From Acidobacteriota bacterium (GTDB taxonomy: Bacteria; Acidobacteriota; Blastocatellia; Pyrinomonadales; Pyrinomonadaceae), in the NCBI GenBank assembly GCA_029862725.1, contig JAOTWT010000240.1, positions 1 through 5,469 of the forward strand: DNA of 5,469 bases. The letters are read 5' to 3'. Below are positions 1-5,469 of the stretch, one piece after another. A model generated the notes under the pieces. The model did not search any database. It was not told the DNA's origin and saw nothing but the letters and a program-made list of their open reading frames with translations. How positions within the stretch are numbered: position 1 is the stretch's first letter; the number at the start of each line of letters is the position of its first letter. The position numbers and the translations under genes were made by a program.

Positions 1-1
1 C

Positions 2-2251
2 GAGCGCTATGGCCGGGGTCTCCCGAGAAAGGTTGCCGACCAGATAAAAAAGGAACTTGCCCTGATTGAAAAGCTTGATCTCTGCGGCTACTTTTTGGTC
101 GTCTGGGATATCGTAGATTTTTGCCGGCGTCACGACATCATGGCGCAGGGACGCGGTTCGGCGGCAAACAGCGCGGTCTGTTTTTGTCTCGGGATCACCG
201 CCGTCGACCCTGCGACAAGCGATCTTCTTTTCGAACGTTTTCTTTCCGAGGAGCGCGAGGAATGCCCCGATATCGATCTAGATCTGCCTTCCGGACCCGA
301 CCGCGAACTGGTTATCCAGTATCTCTATCAAAAATACGGTGCCCGCGGCGCGGCGATGACCGCCAATGTGATCACATACCGCCAGCGTTCCGCGATCCGC
401 GAGGTCGGAAAGGTCTTCCAGATCCCCGAGGCGGAAACGGGAAAGCTCTCAAAATTGGCGTCGCACTTCCGCGCCAAACACGACGGCGAGTTTCTCGAGC
501 GCGTAAAGGAAAACTCCGGGATGGAGCTCGACAGCCGGGCGATGAAGTTTATCGAGCTGGTCGGGCGTATACAGTCGTATCCAAGGCATCTCGGTCAGCA
601 CTCGGGCGGGATGATCGTCTTTAAGGGAATGCTCGATCACGTCGTGCCGCTCGAGCCGGCCTCGATGGAAGGACGCGTCATCGTCCAGTGGGATAAGGAG
701 GACTGCGCCGATGTCGGGATCATAAAGGTCGACCTGCTGGGACTCGGTATGCTTGCGGCGATCCGCGACACGATAAATCTCGTCTCGGCGCACAGCGGCG
801 AGGAGATCGATCTGGCAAAGATTCCGAAGGACGATCCCCTGATCTATGAAACGCTTCAAAAGGCGGACACGGTCGGTATGTTCCAGGTCGAGAGCCGCGC
901 CCAGATGAGCTCTTTGCCAAAGACGCTGCCGGAGAAGTTCTACGACATCGTCGTCCAGGTCGCGATCATCCGCCCCGGTCCGATCGTTGGGCAGATGTAC
1001 GGCCCATACGTCCGCCGCCGGCGCGGCGAGGAAGAGATCGATTATATGGACCCGCGACTCAAACCGATCCTTGAAAAGACACTCGGAGTACCTCTTTTTC
1101 AGGAACAGCTTCTCCAGATCGCGATGACCGCGGCCGATTTTTCGGGCGGCGAAGCGGAGCAGTTGAGGCGTGCTTTCGGGTTCAAACGCCCCGACAAGAA
1201 GCTGCCCGAGATCATAGAACGGCTGATGAGCGGTATGAAGAAAAAGGGCATCAACAAAGCGACCCGTGACAAGATCGCAAAGGCGGTCGATTCATTTGCG
1301 ATCTATGGTTTCCCCGAATCTCACTCAGCGAGTTTCGCCCTGATCACATATGCCAGCGCCTATCTCAAATGCCACTATTTAGCGGCGTTTACCGCGGGGC
1401 TTTTGAACAACCAGCCGATGGGTTTTTATTCACCTGCGACTTTGATCAAGGACGCCGAACGCCACGGTCAGAAGTTTGCGGCGATCGACATCCAGAGATC
1501 CGAATATCTTTGCTCGCTTGAAGGTGCAAAGGACGATCTCACAATCAGGATCGGTTTGATGTATGTAAAGGGCCTCAGAAAACAGGTTGGTTTAAGGATC
1601 GCCGAAGAACGAAGACAGAACGGGGAGTTCAAGAGTATCCAGGAATTACTGATGCGCGTTCCGCTGATCAACAAAAAGGAGATACGGCGCCTGTCCATGA
1701 GCGGCGCGCTGAGGTTTGGAGCGGAAAAACTGGACCGCCGCGAGGCACTCTGGATATCGGAGAAAGAAATCCGCCCCGTCGGACCTCTTTTCAAGAAGGT
1801 CGCCGGCAAAAGGGGCCAGATGCCTCTGCCCTTGATGAGCGAGATCGAGGAGCTGCATTCGGATTTTGCGGTGACCGGGCTTACGGTCAGCGATCATCCG
1901 ATGGCGTTGATCAGGGACACCTTGAAAAGAAAGGGCGTTTCGTCATCGGAGGACTTGAAGTCGATGAAAAAAGGATCGCCGGTCACGGTAGCAGGTGCGG
2001 TAATCTGCCGACAAAGGCCTGGAACGGCAAGCGGGGTTTTGTTTATAAGTCTTGAGGACGAGCAGGGAATATCGAATTTTATCGTCATGCCGGACATGTT
2101 CGAGAGGTTTCGCAGGACGATCATCGAGAGCTCCTATATGTTGATCAAAGGGGTCCTGGAAAACAACGGGGCCTCGGCGATGGTCAAGGGAATGTATTTT
2201 GAAAAGATGTCTTTTATGCAGGTTTACGGGGAGAGCCACGACTTTCATTGA
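2..2251 (+). CDS. dnaE2: Error-prone DNA polymerase III alpha subunit DnaE2 (ImuC), 5' end outside window
   Basis: C-family polymerase catalytic subunit for damage-induced mutagenesis and translesion synthesis, acting at stalled forks. The frame is open from base 2, so the N-terminal PHP domain (about 300 residues by family length of roughly 1,030-1,080) is missing and about 749 residues remain. The palm is intact: PDIDLD puts the two metal-binding aspartates at bases 275-277 and 281-283, and KVDLLGL puts the third at 731-733. The fingers carry IIRPGPI and FGFKRPDKK. NNQPMGFYSP and DAERHG are DnaE2-like rather than replicative DnaE1-like. A helix-hairpin-helix region (about 1545-1720) and a C-terminal OB fold (about 1973-2215, with the RPGTA motif) follow, and the protein ends in SHDFH, typical of DnaE2. 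QMPLPLM at 1817-1837 sits where DnaE proteins carry a clamp-binding motif but matches it poorly. Partners in this family are ImuA and ImuB, not visible here. No frameshift or lost catalytic residue is seen. Confidence 0.96.
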   Translation, partial: ERYGRGLPRKVADQIKKELALIEKLDLCGYFLVVWDIVDFCRRHDIMAQGRGSAANSAVCFCLGITAVDPATSDLLFERFLSEEREECPDIDLDLPSGPDRELVIQYLYQKYGARGAAMTANVITYRQRSAIREVGKVFQIPEAETGKLSKLASHFRAKHDGEFLERVKENSGMELDSRAMKFIELVGRIQSYPRHLGQHSGGMIVFKGMLDHVVPLEPASMEGRVIVQWDKEDCADVGIIKVDLLGLGMLAAIRDTINLVSAHSGEEIDLAKIPKDDPLIYETLQKADTVGMFQVESRAQMSSLPKTLPEKFYDIVVQVAIIRPGPIVGQMYGPYVRRRRGEEEIDYMDPRLKPILEKTLGVPLFQEQLLQIAMTAADFSGGEAEQLRRAFGFKRPDKKLPEIIERLMSGMKKKGINKATRDKIAKAVDSFAIYGFPESHSASFALITYASAYLKCHYLAAFTAGLLNNQPMGFYSPATLIKDAERHGQKFAAIDIQRSEYLCSLEGAKDDLTIRIGLMYVKGLRKQVGLRIAEERRQNGEFKSIQELLMRVPLINKKEIRRLSMSGALRFGAEKLDRREALWISEKEIRPVGPLFKKVAGKRGQMPLPLMSEIEELHSDFAVTGLTVSDHPMALIRDTLKRKGVSSSEDLKSMKKGSPVTVAGAVICRQRPGTASGVLFISLEDEQGISNFIVMPDMFERFRRTIIESSYMLIKGVLENNGASAMVKGMYFEKMSFMQVYGESHDFH

Positions 2252-2283
2252 GTTCATCCACTAAGGGAAGCAAGGAATTTTAC

Positions 2284-2310
2284 CGCAGAGAGCGCTGAAG
2301 TCGCGGAGAA
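2284..2310 (+). repeat. Nonamer block 1, TTACCGC class, forward
   Basis: Three units: CGCAGAGAG, CGCTGAAGT and CGCGGAGAA, preceded by TTTTACCG. Its 28 bases from 2281 match the reverse complement of block 6 (2685-2712) at 22 positions. Confidence 0.8.
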
Positions 2311-2373
2311 GATTGGCCGCGGATGAAATTCACTTATCTCCGAGAACCCGACGTTGACCTGTTCCTTCTTCGA

Positions 2374-2409
2374 CGCAAAGATCGCTAAGGACGCAAAGAC
2401 CGCTAAGAA
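2374..2409 (+). repeat. Nonamer block 2, TTCGACGC class, forward
   Basis: Four units: CGCAAAGAT, CGCTAAGGA, CGCAAAGAC and CGCTAAGAA. CGCAAAG and CGCTAAG alternate, which suggests an underlying 18-bp dimer. It is preceded by TCTTCGA. Confidence 0.85.
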
Positions 2410-2502
2410 GAAATATATTCCAACGATATTCTGCGTTGTCATTGAAAGCTGAATCCCACTATTTCAATGTTGATAATTTCAATAGGCCCAATAATGTTTT
2501 TG

Positions 2503-2532
2503 GCGACCTTAGCGCCCCTTGTGTCCTTAGCG
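2503..2532 (-). repeat. Nonamer block 3, TTCGACGC class, reverse
   Basis: Read on the minus strand: CGCTAAGGA, CACAAGGGG, CGCTAAGGT and a partial CGC, led by TTTTCGA. It is complementary to block 2 at 21 of 25 positions (2383-2407 against 2508-2532). Confidence 0.8.
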
Positions 2533-2574
2533 TCGAAAACATCAAAAACGCATCGCGGCATAATGGCCGATCTC

Positions 2575-2601
2575 CTCTCCGCGTTCCCTGCGATCTTTGC
2601 G
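2575..2601 (-). repeat. Nonamer block 4, TTACCGC class, reverse
   Basis: Read on the minus strand: CGCAAAGAT, CGCAGGGAA and CGCGGAGAG, led by TTCTTAC. It lies 9 bp from block 5, the closest pair in the island, and the two are of different edge classes. Confidence 0.8.
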
Positions 2602-2610
2602 GTAAGAATC

Positions 2611-2637
2611 CTTTTAGCGATCTTTGCGACCTAAGCG
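2611..2637 (-). repeat. Nonamer block 5, TTCGACGC class, reverse
   Basis: Read on the minus strand: CGCTTAGGT, CGCAAAGAT and CGCTAAAAG, led by TTTTCGA. Bases 2614-2628 are an exact 15-nt inverted copy of 2374-2388 in block 2. Confidence 0.8.
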
Positions 2638-2682
2638 TCGAAAAGATCAAATACGCAACGCAGAAGGCTCGCCGAAAGCGCG

Positions 2683-2709
2683 AACTCTGCGATCTTTGCG
2701 TTCTCTGCG
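2683..2709 (-). repeat. Nonamer block 6, TTACCGC class, reverse
   Basis: Read on the minus strand: CGCAGAGAA, CGCAAAGAT and CGCAGAGTT, led by ATTATTAC. It is the outermost reverse block and is largely complementary to block 1. Confidence 0.8.
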
Positions 2710-2837
2710 GTAATAATCTTCCATCCTTTAGTAGCCAATCCTATTTGAAAATTCCCCAATTTCCTGCCAAACTGCGCACAAGCAAGACCGCGACGGCAGT
2801 AATCTCTTGTGAAGCCTTCGCGAAAAGTTGTTGGACA

Positions 2838-2864
2838 TACTGATTTATCTACCCTGAATCAGTA
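2838..2864. other. Perfect 8-bp inverted repeat ahead of the small-protein gene
   Basis: TACTGATT at 2838-2845 and AATCAGTA at 2857-2864 are exact inverted copies around an 11-nt loop. The site lies 38 nt before the start of the 74-aa gene. It is AT-rich and has no following T-run, so a terminator is unlikely. A protein-binding operator is possible but rests only on symmetry and position. No convincing -35/-10 pair is seen around it. Confidence 0.35.
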
Positions 2865-2901
2865 CATTATCTGCCCCAGACTCCCACGCGAGGTGTAGAG
2901 A

Positions 2902-3126
2902 ATGCACATTATCCATGTCAAAATGCTGCACTTTAACCTTGAAGAGGGAAATGGTGTTAGCGCCAAATTTGAATTTACCTCGATCAAGCCCGAATTCAGT
3001 TGTGAACTTTGGCTGAATATTCCGAAAGAAACACCGATCTCCGAAGTCTATCAAAAGGCGATCGAATTGTTTAAAGAACAGATGTCAGCGTTTGCAAACC
3101 TGCCTCCCAGCAGCTTTCATTCCTGA
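2902..3126 (+). CDS. Small hypothetical protein (74 aa)
   Basis: I do not recognise this protein. It has no signal peptide, membrane segment or cysteine motif. The middle (about residues 19-41: AKFEFTSI, then FSCELWLNI) looks like two beta strands. It is followed by an amphipathic helix with alternating hydrophobic and acidic residues (about 46-65), suggesting a small strand-strand-helix fold. The start at ATG 2902 is backed by AGGTG eight bases upstream; a second ATG at 2923 has no such site. It is the first of three plus-strand genes. Its TGA stop lies 21 nt before the DUF2461 start and in the same reading frame. The composition looks like a real protein, and the opposing frame is less convincing. 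It is probably genuine but could be a chance frame. Confidence 0.6.
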   Translation: MHIIHVKMLHFNLEEGNGVSAKFEFTSIKPEFSCELWLNIPKETPISEVYQKAIELFKEQMSAFANLPPSSFHS

Positions 3127-3147
3127 TATGAGAATTGTGAAAAAGCA

Positions 3148-3801
3148 ATGAAATCAGTACTTGGCTTCCTCAGGGAACTACAAAAAAACAACAACCGCGA
3201 TTGGTTTAAGGCCAATAAAAACAGATACGACTCCGCCCGGGAAGATTTCCTCGTGCTGGTCGATAAGTTCATAAAAGGTATCGTACGGTTTGATCCCGAA
3301 ATGGCCGGTACAAACGCCGCGGATTGCGTATTCAGGATCTACAGGGATATCAGGTTCTCCGATGACAAAACGCCCTACAAAACAGCCTTCGGCGCTTCGA
3401 TGCAACCGGGCGGCAGAACATGCGGCATTCCCGGATACTATGTAAATATCTCGCCCGGCAATTGTTTTCTCGCTGGCGGTGCTTACATGCCGCCGGCGCC
3501 GGAACTCAAAAAGATACGCGACAGGATCGCGGGTGACCTGAAAGGGTTCAGGAAGATCGTTGAAGCAAAGAAGTTTAAGGAACTTTTTGGCGAACTCGCG
3601 GGCGAAAAACTCAAGACCGCTCCTAAAGGCTTCCCTAAAGACCACGAGGCGATCGAGTATCTGAGATACAAAGGATTCGCGGCATATCACGACAAGGTTT
3701 CCGAAAAACTGGCGATTAGCCCGGACTTCGTGAAGTACGGTTTGAATGTTTTCAAGGCGATGGCGCCGCTTAATTTCTATATGCGGAAAGCGATGAAATA
3801 G
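3148..3801 (+). CDS. DUF2461 domain-containing protein
   Basis: At 217 aa this is the usual full length for DUF2461 (TIGR02453 family), a soluble cytoplasmic family of unknown biochemical function. Family signatures appear in order: NNNRDWFKANKNRYD (residues 14-28), RIYRDIRFS followed by DKTPYKTAFGA (63-83), GYYVNISPG (96-104), LAGGAYMPP (108-116) and the C-terminal YLRYKGFAAYH (171-181). The RDIRFS/DKTPYK stretch is the most conserved part of the family. ATG 3148 is the only in-frame start after the TGA at 3124, but its ribosome binding site is weak (GTGAAAAAG), so translation may depend partly on the preceding small gene. It lies 35 nt before the DUF899 gene on the same strand, probably in one transcript. 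No known pathway links the two. Confidence 0.93.
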   Translation: MKSVLGFLRELQKNNNRDWFKANKNRYDSAREDFLVLVDKFIKGIVRFDPEMAGTNAADCVFRIYRDIRFSDDKTPYKTAFGASMQPGGRTCGIPGYYVNISPGNCFLAGGAYMPPAPELKKIRDRIAGDLKGFRKIVEAKKFKELFGELAGEKLKTAPKGFPKDHEAIEYLRYKGFAAYHDKVSEKLAISPDFVKYGLNVFKAMAPLNFYMRKAMK

Positions 3802-3830
3802 AAAGCGCAACAAACTCGAAGAAAAAAATT

Positions 3831-3836
3831 GGAGAG
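3831..3836 (+). promoter_or_regulatory. Ribosome binding site abutting the DUF899 start codon
   Basis: GGAGAG runs directly into ATG 3837, leaving only two bases after GGAG, much closer than the usual 5-9. The next ATG in frame falls at residue 35, after the conserved N-terminal helix, so the start is kept. Translation may be weak or rely on coupling to the gene before it. Confidence 0.5.
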
Positions 3837-4490
3837 ATGCCAAGTTTCCCAAACGAATCGAAGGAATATCGAAAGAAAAGGGACGAACTTCTCGAGGCTG
3901 AATCGGGTCTTCGCGAAGAGCTCGAAAGAGTTGCGGCTATGCGCCGAAGACTTCCGCTTGGCGGCGAAGTCAAAAATGATTATGTTTTCGAGTCTTCCGA
4001 CGGTCCCGTACGCCTTTCTGAACTGTTTGAAAACGGGAAAAAGAGTCTTTTAGTTTACAGTTATATGTATGGACCGGACATGAAGAACTCATGTCCGCTG
4101 TGCACCGCCTTTCTGGACAGTGTGAATGGGCATATGCACCATATTCGGCAAAAGATGAATATGGTCGTAGTGGCACGTTCGCCGATCGAAAGGATCATGA
4201 GATTTGCGGCTTCGCGAAACTGGGACAAGCTTCCGCTATTGTCTTCGGCAAGCAATGATTTCAACCGCGACTATCATGCCGAGGACAAAAACGGCAACCA
4301 GTGGCCCATGGCCAATGTTTTTGTAAAACGGGAAGATAAGGTTTTTCACTTTTGGGGTTCGGAACTGCTTTTCGAAGAATTTGAAAACGGCGACAGGCGC
4401 CACGTAGACTTGTTATGGCCGCTTTGGAACTTCTTTGATCTGACTCCCGAGGGCCGCGGCGAGAACTGGTACCCATCCCTTGATTACTGA
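3837..4490 (+). CDS. DUF899 family thioredoxin-like protein
   Basis: A 217-aa member of the DUF899 / COG4312 family, described as predicted dithiol-disulfide oxidoreductases with a thioredoxin-like fold; the substrate is unknown. The N-terminal charged helix (residues 7-38, ending in RRRLP) and DYVFESSDGPVRLSELF (48-64) are typical of the family. The core SYMYGPDM (75-82) leads into CPLC (Cys86 and Cys89), the family's thioredoxin-type CxxC. Further signatures are NDFNRDYHAE (140-149), FWGSEL (172-177) and the closing PLWNFFDLTPEGRG (195-208). No signal peptide is present, so it is cytoplasmic. It is complete and ends 82 nt before a convergent gene. Both cysteines are kept, so redox activity is plausible, but this is inferred from the fold and not shown. 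Confidence 0.93.
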   Translation: MPSFPNESKEYRKKRDELLEAESGLREELERVAAMRRRLPLGGEVKNDYVFESSDGPVRLSELFENGKKSLLVYSYMYGPDMKNSCPLCTAFLDSVNGHMHHIRQKMNMVVVARSPIERIMRFAASRNWDKLPLLSSASNDFNRDYHAEDKNGNQWPMANVFVKREDKVFHFWGSELLFEEFENGDRRHVDLLWPLWNFFDLTPEGRGENWYPSLDY

Positions 4491-4522
4491 AAGGGCCACT
4501 CATTCGAAGAAGAGCAATATTT

Positions 4523-4562
4523 GCCGGCAGGAGTATTCAGCTTCCCCGAAGGCCCCTGCGGC
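4523..4562. terminator. Possible bidirectional hairpin between convergent genes
   Basis: GCCGGCAGG (4523-4531) pairs with CCTGCGGC (4555-4562) as an eight-pair GC-rich stem with one bulged G. Inside the loop, CTTC-CCC-GAAG (4541-4551) forms a second small stem. It sits in the 82-nt gap between two genes that end toward each other, where a shared terminator is expected. Neither side has a clear T-run, so a standard intrinsic terminator is only weakly supported. Confidence 0.3.
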
Positions 4563-4572
4563 TCAAAATAGA

Positions 4573-5187
4573 TCACAAGCTTCCGAAGTCCAACCCGTCA
4601 TCCTCATCCATATCTTCTTCATCATCGAGACCGGTGCTGTCGTTAAACGAGAGAAACTGTATATCCGCAGGCGTCGTCAGGATCATGAAGGGATCGCCTT
4701 TATCGTTGGCAAGCAAAAACCCCGTGTCGACGATGATTCCCTTGCGGTAACTGAATTCAAAACTATAAATATCGCCGTCCTTGAGGATTTCCTTAAGCGC
4801 CTCCGGATCTTCCGCGTTTTCAAGCATATAAACCGATTTCACCTGGTGCGAAAGGTAATCCTCAACGGTGGCTGTTTCAGAAAGTTCGATGTCGCCGGTG
4901 AATGATGATTCCGACATTTCGATCACCTCGCCGTCGTCGTCGATCGGGATAAGTTCGGACTTTTCGACAAATTCTCCGTCCTGGTTCATCGTCGCAAAAG
5001 CGATTCCGCCACGGCCGAAAAGCGTCTGACCATCGCTCGCGATCGAGACGAGTTCGCAACGCTCGTCGTTCTCGTCAAAGGCCTCGATCCGGACATCGCC
5101 ATAGAGCTTTGTCCGGTCGACCTTTGTGATCGCAGCCGTAAATCGCGTCTTCTTTTTTGGAATCGAAAAGCTGAGGGTTCTGGCCAT
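4573..5187 (-). CDS. Hypothetical protein with acidic C-terminal tail (204 aa)
   Basis: I cannot assign a family. The N-terminus is basic (KKKTRF, residues 11-16) and is followed by alternating hydrophobic and polar stretches that look beta-rich: AAITKVDR at 18-25, CELVSIASDGQTLFGRGG at 44-61 and SELIPIDDDGEVIEM at 77-91. A second part (about 101-180) includes TVEDYLSHQVKSVYML and FSYRKGIIVDTGFLLAN and reads like a compact mixed alpha/beta domain. The last 17 residues are strongly acidic, with ten Asp/Glu in the 13 residues D188-D200. There is no signal peptide or membrane segment. The ATG lies 2 nt after the stop of the coiled-coil gene (TAG-GC-ATG) and has no clear ribosome binding site of its own, so translational coupling is likely. 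The acidic tail recalls nucleic-acid mimics or chaperone-like tails, but that is speculation. Confidence 0.85.
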   Translation of the reverse strand: MARTLSFSIPKKKTRFTAAITKVDRTKLYGDVRIEAFDENDERCELVSIASDGQTLFGRGGIAFATMNQDGEFVEKSELIPIDDDGEVIEMSESSFTGDIELSETATVEDYLSHQVKSVYMLENAEDPEALKEILKDGDIYSFEFSYRKGIIVDTGFLLANDKGDPFMILTTPADIQFLSFNDSTGLDDEEDMDEDDGLDFGSL

Positions 5188-5189
5188 GC

Positions 5190-5453
5190 CTATAATAAAT
5201 GAGACTCGTCGAGGGCCTTGAGGATCAGTCCCGCCTTAACATCGATTTCGGAACGCTTCTCCGTTAGTTGATCAATCCGAGTCTGGAGGTCGGCGTTGAT
5301 TCTCTTGATCTCGTTGCGCTCCCGCTTTAATGCGTTTACAGTGTCGCGCAGGTCGCTGACCTCTTTCGCTTCGTCCTCCAACATGAAGAGAAGCAAGCTT
5401 GATTTATCGTTGAGGTGTTCGAACTGCTCCAAACCCCGGGTCTTCATCGTCAT
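5190..5453 (-). CDS. Small coiled-coil protein with a seven-heptad zipper (87 aa)
   Basis: This is a soluble, almost wholly helical protein. Leu or Ile recurs at exact 7-residue spacing at L35, L42, I49, L56, L63, I70 and I77. The matching positions four residues on are V39, R46, N53, I60, R67, A74 and L81. Polar Asn/Arg at some of these are usual in two-stranded zippers, so a dimer is likely. The first 30 residues (LEQFEHLNDKSSLLLFMLED) look like a separate amphipathic helix. Size and composition resemble ZapB-like cell-division coiled coils, but zapA is not next to it and coiled coils match by composition alone, so no name is given. It is the first visible gene of a minus-strand pair with the 204-aa protein. 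A second ATG two codons in (5447) is too far from the ribosome binding site. Confidence 0.85.
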   Translation of the reverse strand: MTMKTRGLEQFEHLNDKSSLLLFMLEDEAKEVSDLRDTVNALKRERNEIKRINADLQTRIDQLTEKRSEIDVKAGLILKALDESHLL

Positions 5454-5459
5454 CGGTTT

Positions 5460-5464
5460 TCCTG
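5460..5464 (-). promoter_or_regulatory. Ribosome binding site of the coiled-coil gene
   Basis: On the minus strand CAGGA is followed by AAACCG and then ATG at 5453, a normal spacing of six. It favours 5453 over 5447 as the start. The promoter lies beyond the window edge. Confidence 0.6.
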
Positions 5465-5469
5465 TTTGC

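Larger units (their letters stand above)
2284..2709. repeat. Island of six degenerate 9-bp repeat blocks in opposing orientations
   Basis: This holds most of the non-coding gap between dnaE2 and the next gene (2252-2901). Six blocks of three to four units follow a nonamer of the form CGC(A/T)(A/G)AGRN. Blocks at 2284-2310 and 2374-2409 read forward. Blocks at 2503-2532, 2575-2601, 2611-2637 and 2683-2709 read reverse. By their leading edge they split into two classes: TTACCGC (first, fourth and sixth blocks) and TTCGACGC (second, third and fifth). Each class occurs once forward and twice reverse. The sequence between blocks is unrelated and partly AT-rich. Similar CTTTGCG/CTCTGCG strings occur between genes in many environmental bacteria, but I cannot name a defined family. 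I see no direct target duplication and no transposase. Confidence 0.85.

Noticed and set aside
2311..2330. GGCCGCGGATGAA, resembling another common intergenic repeat word (CGCGGATGAA)
   Set aside because: Only one copy is present, so it cannot be shown to be a repeat from this window.
2254..2442. Minus-strand 62-codon frame with an apparent membrane helix (FLAVFASLAIFAS)
   Set aside because: The hydrophobic stretch is a translation of the period-9 repeat block 2, and the rest runs through block 1. It has no ribosome binding site and no protein-like sequence outside the repeats.
2436..2843. Plus-strand 135-codon frame across the repeat island
   Set aside because: Its openness is explained by five repeat blocks kept in one frame by 9-bp periodicity. 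The amino-acid pattern is tripeptide repetition, and Cys is improbably rich.
2741..2848. Minus-strand 35-codon stretch reading QYVQQLFAKASQEITA and ending GNWGIFK-stop
   Set aside because: The composition looks protein-like, but a stop lies just upstream and there is no ATG, GTG or TTG near the beginning. At best it is a remnant of a lost gene end, and chance is equally likely.
3178..3852. Minus-strand 224-codon frame opposite the DUF2461 gene
   Set aside because: The plus strand carries clear DUF2461 family motifs over this whole span. The opposite frame is a codon-bias shadow without recognisable features.
4480..4905. Plus-strand 141-codon frame over the convergent gap and the 204-aa gene
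   Set aside because: It opposes the better supported minus-strand gene and starts inside the end of the DUF899 gene. It has no ribosome binding site or family signature.
5191..5196. TATAAT on the plus strand
   Set aside because: It matches a -10 box exactly but lies at the junction of two minus-strand genes. No -35 is placed correctly and no plus-strand gene follows.

Overview
This window is an ordinary-looking stretch of bacterial chromosome. Mid-range base composition, dense genes and an error-prone DnaE2-type polymerase fit a Gram-negative-type bacterium. The mix of dnaE2, DUF2461, DUF899 and intergenic strings of the CTTTGCG/CTCTGCG type is reminiscent of Acidobacteriota and other environmental phyla. 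That is an impression only: nothing here fixes the taxon.

Layout. (1) Bases 2-2251 (+) hold the C-terminal two thirds or more of DnaE2/ImuC, the error-prone DNA polymerase III alpha subunit; its 5' end lies off the window. (2) Bases 2252-2901 hold no credible gene. They contain six short blocks of a degenerate 9-bp repeat (consensus about CGCWRAGRN), two in forward and four in reverse orientation. The blocks fall into two classes by their edge sequence. Because 9 is a multiple of 3, the repeats keep several false reading frames open. (3) Bases 2902-4490 (+) hold a close-packed run of three genes: a small 74-aa protein of unknown function, a DUF2461 protein and a DUF899 thioredoxin-like protein. 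(4) A short convergent gap (4491-4572) contains an imperfect hairpin. (5) Bases 4573-5453 (-) hold a two-gene unit, transcribed right to left: an 87-aa leucine/isoleucine-heptad coiled-coil protein, then after 2 nt a 204-aa protein with a strongly acidic tail. I recognise neither.

How the parts relate. DnaE2 is the polymerase of the SOS mutasome and normally works with ImuA/ImuB, which are not visible here. The DUF2461 and DUF899 genes are probably co-transcribed but have no established shared pathway. The minus-strand pair is so tightly packed that it is very likely translationally coupled, and a physical or functional partnership is a reasonable inference. No RNA genes, CRISPR arrays, transposases or phage genes are visible. 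The items most worth a second look are the nonamer repeat island and the uncharacterised coiled-coil/acidic-tail gene pair.
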